The notes under the pieces: model-generated
Database searches by the model: none
Seen by the model: only the letters and a program-made list of their open reading frames with translations
What the model was told of the DNA's origin: nothing
Source: Ceratotherium simum simum
Lineage: Eukaryota > Chordata > Mammalia > Perissodactyla > Rhinocerotidae
Direction: 5' to 3'
Assembly (NCBI RefSeq): GCF_000283155.1
Contig: NW_004454170.1
Location: 17,678,732-17,742,731 of the forward strand
DNA: 64,000 bases
Shown: one piece after another, positions 22,560 to 34,450 of the stretch
Layout of the letters: every line of letters begins with the position of its first letter
Numbering within the stretch: the first letter of the stretch is position 1
Position numbers and translations under genes: made by a program

Positions 22560-24860
22560 GGTAAGGTACTGTTCAGAAAGAGTACAGACCTGAAGTCAAG
22601 CCATATCTTTGAAGTGAGGTATGTGACTAGGACTCCTAGTAAAACTATTTCTATTCAATATTGTACCATAAATACTAGTTAATGTAATAAACAAAGAAAA
22701 AGAAAGAAAAAGCATATGGATTATAAAGGAAAAAGCAAAGCTGTGATTATTCCCAGTTGATGCTATCTACATACGAATTATAAGAGAGCCTACCAAAAAA
22801 AACATTCAAAGTAATCAGAGATTTCTACAAGGATGCTGGATATGAAATCAGTATACAAAAATACAAGTTCTGATACAAACACAACAAAGAACCAGAAAAT
22901 ACAATGATAAAAGATACCATGCAATAGTATCAGAACTATAGGGCATCTAAAAACAAGTCTAATGAAAGATGTACAATAAAAGATACAGAGAAAAATGTTA
23001 AACTATCTTGATGGACTTTAAGGAAGATGTAAGCATAGGAAGAAATATGTCATGTTCAGGGATAGAAAAACTAAATGCTTAAAGATCCCAATTCTCCCCC
23101 AAATAAATCTATAAATTCAGTTCCAATCAAAATCCCATTTTTCTTTAATTTTTTTTTTCATTTCCCCCCAAAGCCCCAGTAGATAGTTGTATGTCATAGT
23201 TGCATAGCCTTCTAGTTGCTGTATGTGGGACGCGGACTCAGCATGGCTGGAGAAGCGGTGCGTTGGTGCGCGCCCGGGATCCGAACCCGGGCCACCAGCA
23301 GTGGAGCACGCGCACTTAACCGCTAAGCCACGGGGCCAGCCCCAAAATCCCATTTTTTTAATGAAATGTGACAAGCTTATCCTAAAAGTCATGAATAAAG
23401 GGCCAATAGCCAAGACAATTTGGCAGGGCTGTGGGGAGAATTTACCCTAACATATAAAAACTACAAAGCTATAAAAACTAAATTAGTGAGACATGGGTGA
23501 AGGGGATATACAATCAGACCAGTGGAATAAAATAACGTCCAGAAACAGTGGAAACAATTTAACTAGTCACCAAATAGTGTTGGGACAAAGGACTAATCAT
23601 AGGGGAGATAAAAGATTAAATTAGAGCCTACCTCACACTATACACAGAAATTAATTATAGAAAGATTGAAAGAGCCAAATGTGTTAAGCAAAACTGAAAA
23701 AAGTTTAGTTTAAAACAATACAAATGACTTCTTTTTTCTCTCAGTATGTGGAAGGAATTTTTAAAGAAGACAAAATGAACAAAACTCATAAATAAAAAAG
23801 CAGATAAATTTTACGACACTAAAATTAATAACTCTGTATGACACAAAGCACCATAAACAAAGTGAAAAAGACAAGCCATGTGAGGGAGAAGATATTTACA
23901 ACCCACAAATCATGTCTAGAATCTATTTAAGAACTCTCACAAATCATAAGAAAAACACAAACTACCTGATAGAAATATGGGAAAGGGATATGAACCTACA
24001 ATTCATATAAGAGAAAATCCAAATGGGCCAATAAATATACGTTAAATGCTCAATTACATTAGTAATCAGAGAAAATGTAATGTGATAATTGGATTTCATT
24101 TCACACCCATCAAATTGTCAAACTTTAATAAATCTGATCATCTCAAGTGTTGTAAGAGATACACAGAAATGGGAGCTCTGCCTACGGTGGGAGTGTAGAT
24201 GGCACTAGCCCTCTGGGAAGCAATGTGGTGATACCTAATAAAGTTGGAAATGCGCACTCCAAAACTTAGCAAGTCCACTTTTAGGCATCTACCCTACAGA
24301 AAATCTCACACATGTGCCCAAGAAGACACGGACAAGGATGATCATTTTGACATTGCTTATAACAGCAGAAGAATTGTAGCAACCCAGCACCCCTCAGAAG
24401 GGGAGGAAATTAACAACCTGCGATTTATGCATACAGTGTGGTTCTCTGCAGAAAGTGAAATAAGGAACTAAGTGTGCATGTAATAACACTGGTAAATCTT
24501 AAAAATAAATGTTCACTTTGCTGCAAAAGTACACATTCCATATATCATTTATATAAAACCTTAAAACACACGAAATTCACATACATACTTTATTAATACA
24601 TACAAATGTAGTAAAATTATAAAAATGCACATGGTAATGAAATATCAATTTCAGAGGAGTGGTGACTTCCGGAGCAAGGGATAAGGGATGAGGGTACATA
24701 AATGCATCTGTAACATTTTATTTCTTTAAAAATGGGAAGGAGATGAAGCAAATATGGCAAATATTATGATCCATTTAATCTTCGTGGTAGGTATATGGAT
24801 GTTTCTTAATTGTTTTCTATACTAAATTTTGGAAATATATCATAATTCAAATAGATGTTT
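22560..24860 (+). repeat. L1 LINE 3' portion (ORF2 end and 3' UTR), sense
   Basis: Degraded L1 ORF2 text is clear: GGATGCTGGATATGAAATCAG, TTTAAGGAAGATGTAAGC, CAATTCTCCCCCAAATAAATC, TTCCAATCAAAATCCCATTTT and CTACAAAGCTATAAAAACTAA. It continues into a 3' UTR-like region (ACTTAGCAAGTCCACTTTTAGG, ATTGCTTATAACAGCAGAAG). An ERE interrupts it. The copy is old (L1M-type) and dead. Confidence 0.85.
23143..23343 (-). repeat. Equine Repetitive Element with perfect target-site duplication
   Basis: Antisense ERE ending CTAAGCCACGGGGCCAGCCC, flanked by a perfect 14-bp duplication AAAATCCCATTTTT (23129-23142 and 23344-23357). It landed in the L1 ORF2 3' end. The tRNA-like B-box complement GGATCCGAACCCGGGCC is intact, which suggests a younger copy than the others. 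Confidence 0.97.
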
Positions 24861-24869
24861 CAGAGAAGT

Positions 24870-25530
24870 TCAGGAGATATTCTTACTAATTAAAATACAC
24901 ACAGTTGGCAGAGACGTGGGTAATCTCATCTACTACTGTAGGCTATAATTAGTACACACTCTCCTGAGAGAGATTGTTCAATAGTTCTCAAGAATCACAA
25001 ATTTCTGCATAGCCTATGCCTCAATAATTCCAATTCCAAGAATTTGTCCTCTTCAGATCATCGAACTTGCACACAAAGATGCATTTATAAAATTGTCCAT
25101 TGGATTGTTAATTCACATATAAAAAACTACAATCCAAATAAACAACAATAAGGAACTGGTTACCATATTATAATACAGTCATATAATGGAATATTTTACA
25201 ATTATTGAAAATCATATGTTAAGATAAATCATACAGTAAAATAATATTTAATGACACAGGAAATTGCTCACAGTATATTATTAATCAGTAAAGCAGGTTA
25301 CAAAAGCAATTTGTGAACACTCTAATCCCCATTTAGTATAATAAACTGTAGGTGGGTGTATGTATGTGAGTGTACATACACATAGATGGGAGGTGGGGAG
25401 AAACCCTAGAAAGAATATTTATCCAATGTTGTGATCAGTTGTACATGAGAGGATTGTGGGTAACTTAAATTTCTTTCTGTGTGCTTTCCCATATTTTCTA
25501 AAATGAATGTAAAATACTTTAGCAATTTCA
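24870..25530 (+). repeat. L1 3' UTR, second copy, sense
   Basis: The L1M 3' region runs through GAGAGAGATTGTTCAATAG, CTCAATAATTCCAATTCCAAG, AATAAACAACAATAAGGAACTGG, AATCCCCATTTAGTATAATAAA and TTTCCCATATTTTCTAAAATG. It is adjacent to, but separate from, the preceding L1. Confidence 0.8.
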
Positions 25531-26040
25531 AAAAACTACATTATTATATCTAAGATGGGTCTAAGGTTCATACGAGTTGTTCACATCAGCCACTGTTAGT
25601 GACATGATTTATTCTGCAGAAGCCAGCACTGTTTTTAGTTGAGCAAGTGAAGAAGACAGCATCAAGGGGGAAATACCTTAGAGTCTGATTGCAAAGTGGG
25701 AAGGTACAACTGCCTGAAGTACTAGAATCTTCCATCTATAAAATGGCTTGAACAACACTTGTCTCAAACTCTCTCATTGGGGCACCATCATAGTAATTCA
25801 TAGACAAATGCTTTGAGCCTTTCAAAAGAAAGGGCTAGAATCCAGCCTCCTGAATATCTCCAGAGGAATGTTTTGCAAGGATCTATTACCTTCCTTAACG
25901 GCACAAACTCCAGAATCTCTAGGCTGAACCCTGAAAGGAGGTCTACCAGATGAGGGCCAAGGCTGAACTCACCACAATTCAACCCCACTTAACTTCACCT
26001 TCCACAGGATTTACTTATTATGGGTGCAATAAGGGATAGA
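25531..26040. other. Unclassified intergenic sequence
   Basis: No gene or confident repeat was recognised. Confidence 0.4.
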
Positions 26041-26215
26041 AAGAACATATATCAGGCACTTTATACACCTAAATCATTTAATTCTCACAACTCCAAGCAG
26101 TTGGTATTATTAATCTCCATATTGCAGATGAGAAACTTAGACGGAGGCCACATAACTAGGAAATGATCAAGCTGGAATTGAAACCCAGGGCTATCTGAAT
26201 CCAAGACTTGGTCTG
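26041..26215 (-). repeat. MIR SINE, antisense
   Basis: TCAGGCACTTTATACACC, AATCATTTAATTCTCACAAC, CATATTGCAGATGAGAAAC and GGAATTGAAACCCAGGGC follow the MIR consensus in reverse. Confidence 0.85.
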
Positions 26216-26639
26216 GTCTTATTAAGCTAAATTACTTTTCATTAATGGAAGAAGTATTTCCTTACATTTTTAGCCATGGATCCTTTTCTGCAAAAGAAAT
26301 AGTACTCTAAGTGTAAACAAATTAAACAGATGAAAGCATAGGCTACTCTGATTCAACTAAGAGAGAGAAACCCAAGCTCCTTCCCCTTGCGCAGGGAGCA
26401 GTTTGAATAATGCCATCCCAAGGTTACTGTAAAGGTCTTCAGTTCTCCCCAGCAGCGTTCCCCAAGGGGAGGCCTCTCCTTGTTCAACAGGTGATGAAGG
26501 TCCACAGTAGGTTGTAATTTGTCATCTTGCTGAACCACATATTTGAATTCCAAGCATAAAGGCTGCTGTGCAGAGGTGAGTCATCACTGAGAGCAACCTG
26601 GTCCACCACCCAGCACCCGTCTCAGTGCAGCCTTGCCTT
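26216..26639. other. Unclassified intergenic sequence
   Basis: No gene or repeat was recognised. Confidence 0.4.
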
Positions 26640-26938
26640 ATGGTCACCCTTGTCACAGACACACATGCTCATGACATCCACTGCTCCCACTCTTGTTTGG
26701 GCCGTCATCTATCTCTTGCCTAAACTATGGTAAGAGCCTCCCCACTGCTCAGCCTGCTTCCCCTCCTGCCTCTCTTCAATCTATTTTCCTGACTGCAATC
26801 AGAGTCATCTTTTTAAAAAGTAAATCAGATCATCATTCCCCTGTTCAGTACTCTCTAACTACCTCTCCTAATTCTCAGAATAAAATGTAAACTCCTTACC
26901 ATGTCCTACAAAGCCCTGCATCAGCTCATGCCTGCCTG
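26640..26938 (+). repeat. L2 LINE, left part of a split copy
   Basis: TCTCTTGCCTAAACTATGG, AATCAGAGTCATCTTTTTAAA, AAATCAGATCATCATTCCCC and CCTACAAAGCCCTGCATCAGC follow the L2 consensus. The copy continues at 27398 after an insertion. Confidence 0.85.
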
Positions 26939-27397
26939 AGGCAGCTTCCCCAGAAAGCAGGGCCCGAGGCAAGGGTTTAGGTGCAATCACCTGGAAGCAG
27001 GAGTGAGAGAAAAGGGAAGTAAGACAGGGAAAGAGGGAGAGCTGATAGGAAGGTGTATTACCAAGCTGGTCCCTGCTGGAAGCCCAGGTAATTGCGTCTC
27101 GGGACAGTCCATCAGGAGAAAGAGAAGAATTCATCTTCTGGATCTCCCATTGGTCAAAAGCTCACAACTCAAGGAGTTAATTTCCTTTTTCAACTTGTAG
27201 TTGCCCAAGAGAGTCCTGAGTATCTCACAGGTCAATATTAACAAGGCAGCTCCAGGGTAGAGGTGGCAGGTACGTAGCATGAGGTGAGGGGCTATCAGGT
27301 TTCACATACGTGGAATTGGTCAGTCACTGTAGTGATGGCTGGGCTGGAACAAGCAGCCAAAGGTCCCAGAGACCAGTGAGGCCAAGAGACTCTGACA
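26939..27397. repeat. Unclassified insertion inside an L2
   Basis: About 460 bases separate two consecutive parts of one L2 copy (CAAAGCCCTGCATCAGC to the left, TGGCCCCTGTAAGG to the right). Its uneven purine-rich text (GGGCCCGAGGCAAGGGTTTAGG, GTGAGAGAAAAGGGAAGTAAG) suggests an LTR or non-autonomous DNA element. I cannot name the family, and no convincing target duplication was found. Confidence 0.5.
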
Positions 27398-27874
27398 TGG
27401 CCCCTGTAAGGTATCTGACACAATGACCCTCTGATCTGACGGAATCTCCTACCTTTCTCTCCCTCACTCATTCCACTCATGCTGACCTTGATATTTCTCA
27501 AACACACAGGCTTGCTTTTGCCTTAGGGCATCTAAGCTAGTTGTTCCCTGTGTTGGGAATGCTCTTCCCTCATCTTCCTATAGCAGCTGCTTCCTGGTGC
27601 TCTGATCTCAGCTTACATGCTACCTCTTCAGAGGCTTTCGTGGATCACCCACGCAGACACCCTCTATGACATCACCCTATGTTAATCTTGCACTTTTTAC
27701 TATCTAGTATTTTCTTCCTCATTTGTTGTTGATTAAACAACAAATGTCTCAGAAGAATGTAAACTACTTGAGAGCAGAGACTGTCAGTCTTGTTCACTGC
27801 TGTATCCCCATAATTGGAACAGTACACAGTTGGAGTAGGTACTCAATAATGATTTCTTGAACATTTGTTGAATA
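27398..27874 (+). repeat. L2 LINE, right part of the split copy and 3' tail
   Basis: GTGTTGGGAATGCTCTTCC, TGCTACCTCTTCAGAGGC, GAATGTAAACTACTTGAGAGC, TTCACTGCTGTATCCCCATA and CTTGAACATTTGTTGAATAG are L2 3' landmarks in order. Confidence 0.9.
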
Positions 27875-27920
27875 GATGGATGTATGGATGGATGAATGGA
27901 CGGATGGATGGATGGATGAG
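27875..27920 (+). repeat. (GATG)n microsatellite at an L2 tail
   Basis: About eleven imperfect GATG units follow the (GAATGA)-type L2 terminus, a usual birthplace for such tracts. Confidence 0.9.
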
Positions 27921-29613
27921 TAAATAAATGATTTAAAATGTATCTTGTGAAAAATAGCTATGAAGTGTGATAGAAAACCAAAGTGAAAGATGAAAAGGCT
28001 AACATGTGGTAATGTAATGCACCAAACACACAAGACCCTCAAAAGTGAAGTCAAGAGTACATATGAAAACTTCTGTATTCATGGGCTCAGAGATTCCCAG
28101 CTAGGAGCTTCTTAGCTCCTAGCTCCTTAGCTCCTAGCTTCTTAGCCCACAGCACATCAGATTACATGTGTTTCTTAGGAGTGGCTTTTCACAGGCTAAA
28201 TCCTGCCTCCCTCTCTACTACCTTCTTTTCTCTTCCTAGTTGTGGATGGGACAAGTAGTGTTCCCTTTGGGTTCTTCCTCCAAACAGCCATCTCATCTCA
28301 GCTCTTCCACAGCTCTACCCCGAAAGAGGCAATCCATGCCTTGACAGGCTGTTCTGAAATGGCCAGAACAAAAGAAAAATTTTACTATTGTTTCCTCCCC
28401 TGCTTTTGCCTTTTGGTGTGCATAAGTTGTGGGAACTGCAGCGAAGTGGGGACAGGGGGACAGAGAGGAGTTCCAGAAGCACCAGCCAAGGATCATCTGT
28501 GTCTCCTGCCACCATGCCCTGCCAGCAGGACACCCCCTCCCACCCCGGCTGGAGACCCCTAGCCAGCTACCATGGCAACGAGAGGACAAATTGGGGTGAG
28601 AGAAAATCATGACACACAGCTTAAAAGAGCAGTTTGAAGAACAGAAACAGGCTTTCTGGGAAATGGCTAGAAAGGCAGCAAAAGGCGGCTAGAGGAGTGA
28701 GTGGAGGAGGGGCATCTGGCCCGCTGCAGGGAGCCAGCTCACAGACACAGATGGACCCACACCACATCCAGAATCTACGTGGGTGACATCCCCACCCACT
28801 CCCAACATTGAGGTTCCTCTTTTTATCCCTACCCCATCTCCCCTGCAGGCCCCTTCCTCCAGCATCCCTGGGAGACCTCCTTTCTCATGGTGGGAAAGGA
28901 TCAAGGTCTCACAACATCACCAGTTATTCATCTTTCTGTCATTCACAAACCATGTGAAGCTAAGACATTTCTCCCATTCCTGGCCTCAAACGTTTGTTCA
29001 ACTTACTATATATGTTCGACTCCTGAAAGGCAAGCAGGTTAATACTCGGGCTGAGTCAGTACCAGGCAGTGAGCTTGGAGAGAACTTGCCCTTGATGCAT
29101 GTTCCCAGCAGGTAGGGAGCAGTTATGTACCTAGCCATGTGAAATCTGCTGGGCCTGCCCTAGGTCCTACTCAACAGCAAGTGAGACCAGTCATAGTATT
29201 GCCTGAGACTCTGTCATCCATGCCCTCTAGTCTCCAACTCAGGTAAGTCTCCCCTCACCTGTAAGGAACAGTATCCCTTGGCTGGCAGCTACTTCCCAGG
29301 CTGCCCAGTGGCTGGCCTGATCTCTAGAGCATCTCCCAAAAGCCATTTGCCTACCAAACTCATCTTCCTTCCTTGCCTTTTAGTAGAGAAGCTAACACAA
29401 GACCCCCTGACTCTTCCCAGCAATCTCTGAAATTGCAACCAGGCAGTCTTGAAGATTACAATTACAATTTTTTCCCCTTTTCAAAGCTCTAGGGAAAGAC
29501 AGGTGGAGGAGGAAGGGAGAAAAAAGTCTTCTCCACCTCCAGCTGTCACATCCCACGGCTCCACAGCTAATGCTGCAGGTAAATATTAGCTCCCGTTGGA
29601 GTTGAAGAATACC
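27921..29613. other. Mostly unique intergenic sequence
   Basis: No gene was recognised. It contains a small tandem repeat at 28106-28148. The open frames at 28242-28612 have no recognisable domain. Confidence 0.4.
28106..28148 (+). repeat. 15-bp tandem repeat
   Basis: The unit AGCTYCTTAGCTCCT occurs nearly three times in tandem, ending in AGCTTCTTAGCCC. Confidence 0.85.
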
Positions 29614-29654
29614 AGAGAGAGAGAGAGAATGAGAAAGAGAGAGAGGGGAGAGGG
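29614..29654 (+). repeat. (GA)n microsatellite
   Basis: An interrupted GA tract of about 40 bases with AATGAGAAA and GGGG breaks. Confidence 0.9.
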
Positions 29655-31595
29655 TGAATATGAATTTCTGCTGCTTAGCACCTTCCTGGCAGCGTGGGAA
29701 GCTGGTTGAATAAGCAAAACATGGGCTCTCAACTCCAGGCACATAAATAAGCTCAAAGAGATCCACTGCTTTTAGCAGCCCATGAGGGAGGCCTAGGGAA
29801 GGATGGCCCCCTTGGTTCGTATATTTCCCGTGCCCTACAGACACTCAGTTTCTAGAAGCTAGGACTTCTTTCCCATGAGGAGGAGTAGGAGGCAGGGAAA
29901 GGTGTGAAGACACCAAGCAAAGGAGGTAGAGGTCTGTGCCAAGGGAGTATCTCAAATCACACAGGGGTTTGCAGAACAAGTGCACCTCTCCCCCGCCCTC
30001 AGGCTGCTCACCTATAGCGAAATATGACTTCTAGTCCGGAAAGCATGGGTCCTCGCCAAGACCAACGTTTATGATTTCTAGGTCAGTGGTTTCTCTCATC
30101 TTGTCCCCCATGGGCTCCCCAGCCTCCTGTCCATCTGCCCAGTCTCTCCTGCACTAATTTCCAGCCTTCGTGTGAGGCTACACTCTTTTCCGTTTCCTCC
30201 TCCCCCATGCTCACTTGGACCTGCAGCAACAATGCATTCTCTCTCCAGAAATTCTTGATCATGAATCCTTGCTGGCTCCAAATGGACCTTGTCCTTCTCC
30301 TCCAGCCTCCCTTTACTTCCCTTCCCATTCCTGAGCTCCACAACTTTGAAACCAAATTCTTTTCCTCCTTTAAACAGGCTCTTTTCCCATTTTAATCAAC
30401 AGTGAAAAACCTAGCCCTAGACCCCAGGTTTAGGCCAACGGTTCCTCTCTCTCCACCCAGTCACATGTCCTGTTGAGCCTTCTTCCATTATCTTAGTCCC
30501 CCCTGCAGTGCATCCTGCACATCACTGCTCACTGGCCCTTCCTCAGGAGCTGGGCCTAACTCAATGTGGGTGCCTCAATTTGGTTACTGCCCTCAAAGTC
30601 ATGGCCTAGGGTGTACATCTCAAGGACGAGGCCCGAATGAGCAAGGTCAGTCTAACCCAATAATGAGTCCAAATTGTGGTCAAGAATGGAAGCAAGAGGT
30701 CAAAACTGGAAATGAGTTACTGCTCACCAGACATGAGCGTTAAAGCAAGGTCAAAATCAGCCTGTGAGAGGGTGTTCCAGAGCCAGAACTGGAATACAAG
30801 GTGGCCTGGGTCATTGATTCAGTGACTGGGCAAGTAGTTCAGGACAGTGACTTGGTAAATTCAAGGGAGCCAGAGATCTGTTTGTATGTGGTAACAGCTG
30901 GGTGAATTTTTTATGGGCACAGGAGGTAAACAGACAAGACTTCCAAACTTTTCTCCCTACTACCCTAAATGAACTCTCCAATCTTACCCCCAGTGCTCTT
31001 CTTACATTATTCTTATTCCCTCAAGGGGAAGGCTCCCCAAACCTCTCTACATTCTCAAATCCCTCCAACCTTCCAACTCCTTATCAGTGTTTGCCCCTGT
31101 CCTCGGAGCTTTCCCTGAACACTCCACTAGTCAACAGTCGCTCCTCCTCTTGACTCCAGACATTGGTGCACAAGAGTGGTTCCCTTGCTTCTGGATTTCA
31201 AGGATGAGCAAAATTTCAAAGGGAACCAATATAATGTGACCAACTTTTTGTTTTTCTAAGTATTGACTTTCAAAAACAACCACCACTATTTATACTCCAT
31301 CATTTTATAAAAGAAAGGACATTTTAGCACTAAAATGTTGGAAGGATATAATCTCAGGAAATCCTATAAAACAAATAAATTTAGCCTTATAAAATAATCA
31401 CTACTTGCTCTTTTTTTCTCATTTCACAGCTAACTAATGAAAATGTTGTCATCGACAGGCAACAACCCATAAATTAGCATTTGGGAACCATAGGTATAGA
31501 TTTCTCATTTGTCATGTAATCACATAGTACCTTACATTTTTGTTTAGTTTTATTTTCTCTCATATTGTTTATCCAACTTTTCTACTGTGCTTGTC
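29655..31595. other. Unclassified, partly pyrimidine-rich sequence
   Basis: The segments 30080-30400 and 30940-31155 are C/T-rich on the plus strand and could be very old L2, but I cannot align them confidently. A GA-rich antisense open frame here is compositional. No gene was seen. Confidence 0.35.
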
Positions 31596-31599
31596 TTTG

Positions 31600-31705
31600 C
31601 TAAACGCTAGATAGTAATACCATTCAGGTCAAGTTCTGTCATATGTCTTTGTATCCCCCATAGTACACAAAGCCTTGTGCACATGGAATAAATACCAAGT
31701 GTGTG
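31600..31705 (+). repeat. L2 LINE 3' end
   Basis: TGTCTTTGTATCCCCCATAG and CATGGAATAAATACCAAG correspond to the L2 3' terminus. Confidence 0.65.
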
Positions 31706-32379
31706 AATGTCAGGTCAGAGCAGGAAAATACTTAAGGAATCAAAGGTTAAGGAGGGAGTTAAGCAATAAAAACAGAAGGGGGAAGACAGCACATCTCCAC
31801 TACCATTTTATGCTATGAATCCTTGAATGATTTGATGAAAACAGATTTGTTTATGATAAATCTGAAAATTTAAGTGGTCCAGCCACAAAATTTGGTGGTC
31901 CAGCCAAAAGGATCATTAGTTCATAATGCGTGAACTAATCCTCCCAAACCCTCAAACTGTCACCAATATTTGGAGCAACTATGTAGAGAAGAAGCATTAT
32001 ATTGAGAGTCAAGACAGGGCTACTTTCTCTGCTTTGCCTTGGAGGTGTCATTTCAGCTCTTCTAGACCTAGCTGCCTGTCCTGTTAAATACTCTTATTTT
32101 ACATTATATTGGAAGATCCCTTCCAACTAGAATGTTACGATTTTTTTTTACTCCCATTTTATCAGTGTATGAACAGGAATAACATACAGAGAAGGTTAAG
32201 AGGCTTATCCAAGGTTCCCTTAAGGCTCTGGGGAGGACCCTGATTTCTAGCCCCTCCCTCCACCATACAGCATGGCTGTCCTGACCACTTGTGAGAGTGA
32301 AGCGTAACATCTGTGCTCGGCCACCATGGCCTGTGGCCCTTGATCCCGCTCTGAAGCCCTTGGATGCATGGTAGAAGCA
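31706..32379. other. Unclassified intergenic sequence
   Basis: No gene was recognised. GGTCCAGCCA recurs twice near 31880-31915. Confidence 0.4.
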
Positions 32380-32595
32380 ATGAGGTACTATTTATTGAGT
32401 GCCTACTATATACCAACCACTTTCCCTGCACCGTGTCCCATCTTCTCAACCACCCAGCAACATAGGTATTTCCCTTCTGCACTGTAAGGAAACTGAGGCA
32501 AGAGAAGTCAAGCAACCAACACAGCAGAGTGGGAGAGGAGAGCAGAGACTTGAACCCAGGTCTGATTCCTGAGCCTGTGTTCTCCCAGAGGTGGG
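32380..32595 (-). repeat. MIR SINE, antisense
   Basis: TATTTATTGAGTGCCTACTA, GCACTGTAAGGAAACTGAGG and GACTTGAACCCAGGTCTG follow MIR in reverse. Confidence 0.9.
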
Positions 32596-32979
32596 TCTGG
32601 TGGGTGAGCTCTTCCAGAGTATGGTCTCCCACAGCTCCAGTCTGGCAGGGGCTAAGAGATTAGCAGCTACCAGTGATCAAGTCCATTTTCAGAAACACAC
32701 AAGTGAAATATCTTGAGTTTGTCCCAGCACAAGAATTCCACTTGAGTCCAGAACTTCCACCATCAACCACACCAGCAGTTGGCAGTTGATTTATCAGTGT
32801 CAGTTCTCCTTCTCTGGACCTTTCCTGCCCTCTGTCCTCTGTGGAACTCTGCCATAAACCCCCATACTTCTGAAGTAGGATATAAAAGGGTCACTTGTCA
32901 TAACGCCAATGTTCTAATTTGGAATCCTGAAATAGGCTGATTACTTTGATTTTCAGGCCACCCTCAGCACTTACTGTCC

Positions 32980-32990
32980 CCCCCCCCCGC
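32980..32990. repeat. Poly-C tract
   Basis: A run of about ten C just upstream of the Tigger-like element. Confidence 0.7.
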
Positions 32991-33004
32991 CTCCTCCTGT
33001 ATTA

Positions 33005-33213
33005 CAGTCATGCGCCGCATAATGATGTGTCAGTCAACAACAACTGCATACACGATGGTGGTCTCATAAGATTAGCACCATACAGCCTAGATGTGTAGTA
33101 GGCTATACCATCTGGGCTTGTGTTAGTACACCCTGTGATGTTCGCACAATGATGAAACTGCCTAGCGACGCATTTCTCAGAATGTGACCCCATTGTTAAG
33201 CAATGCATGACTG
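33005..33213. repeat. Tigger-type (Tc1/mariner) DNA transposon remnant
   Basis: The terminal inverted repeats are CAGTCATGCGCCGCATAATG on the left and AAGCAATGCATGACTG on the right. Internal text includes AGATGTGTAGTAGGCTATACC and GTGATGTTCGCACAATGATG. At about 209 bases it is a non-autonomous internal-deletion derivative. A TA precedes the left end, as expected for the TA target, but the right-hand TA is lost. Confidence 0.85.
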
Positions 33214-33224
33214 CACTTAAGTAC

Positions 33225-33345
33225 ATGCTGGGATGATGAACTCCCTTGAGGGCAGAAACCATTTCTTAAAATCTTTGTATCCTCTACACAGTCTAGTACC
33301 AAGCTTTGAACCTATAATACAGGTGGTCAATAAATATTTGAGAAG
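33225..33345 (+). repeat. L2 LINE 3' end
   Basis: CTCCCTTGAGGGCAGAAACC, ATCTTTGTATCCTCTACACAG and GGTGGTCAATAAATATTTG are the L2 3' terminus. Confidence 0.8.
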
Positions 33346-34239
33346 AAGAGAAATTAGGCCTATGTTTCACAAATTGTGAGTCAGGAAGTTACCACTAAAT
33401 TCTAGGCAGTTCTCAGAAATAGAAACCTCAGAAATATTAATTCTTAATTTTGCTGCATAATTAGGAAGTAAAATGATTTTCTCCACCTCTGGGCCCTTTC
33501 TCTTTATCCTTCAACTCATACCTACTGGTGCATCAAGGCAAACTTTAGCCTTTTAAAAAATATTTCAACAGAAGAGGGATTGTTTTAACGAAGGTACAAT
33601 TTCTGAGGACAAAAGAACTGGTAAATTGAAATGCTTGAGATGCAGTGGTTTCAGGAAAACACTGCCACTAAGTGTCCAAACACAAGTCCATCAAGATTTG
33701 AAGATACTAAAACTGTCCTGCTGACGGTCACAGGGTCAGCAACAATGCGTGTCCGGGAAAGAATCCAAGCTGGTAAATTTTTACACTCACTCTTCCAGTG
33801 TCTGGAGTGCTAGGAATCTACAGGAGAGGCGGGAGAACAGAAAGCAAACAGATATCCTGCTGAGAAGAACCAGTACCACAGAGCACAGGTCCAGAGGGAA
33901 GAGGCCGGAGCTGGAGCTGGAAGGTTAGAGTTAGAACAATGGAAGGGGCTTGCTAGGTCTTATGTGTGGTAAACAAAGGAGCCAACACCAATTCTGGAGG
34001 ATGGCTTACGGACAGGCCTGCCTGGAGAGGTCTTGAAGACAGGATAGTGTAGGTTCCCCACACTGAGAAATGCTTCCCTGCGAGAAAACTTCCAAAGAAG
34101 GCTGATATAGAAGACTGACCAAGGTCTGACACCCCTGGCTAAGGTAGGCTGGGAGCTGAGCCCTGCTTCCTGGATGCTTCCCAACACCTGCAACCCAACA
34201 CAGTCCCTTACGGGCTCCAGGGAACACAGTTTGCAAACC
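33346..34239. other. Unclassified intergenic sequence
   Basis: No gene or confident repeat was recognised. Confidence 0.4.
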
Positions 34240-34450
34240 ACTAGGGAAGTGTGAAAGAGCCAACCCTTGGATCTAAAGACCCAGATTTGGAGGCTGGCTC
34301 CACAACTTATTAACTTCAAACTTCTCTGAGCCTCAGTTCTTTATCTCTGCAATATCCTCTAACTTACCTGCTGAAGGGAGGAAATGAGGTAATATACATC
34401 AAAAGATTTTGTAAACCACAAAGTGCCATACAAACGCATTTACTTTTATT
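34240..34450 (+). repeat. MIR SINE, sense, diverged
   Basis: GGCTGGCTCCACAACTTATTAAC, CTCTGAGCCTCAGTTCTTTA and AATGAGGTAATATACATCAAA match sense MIR. Confidence 0.75.
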
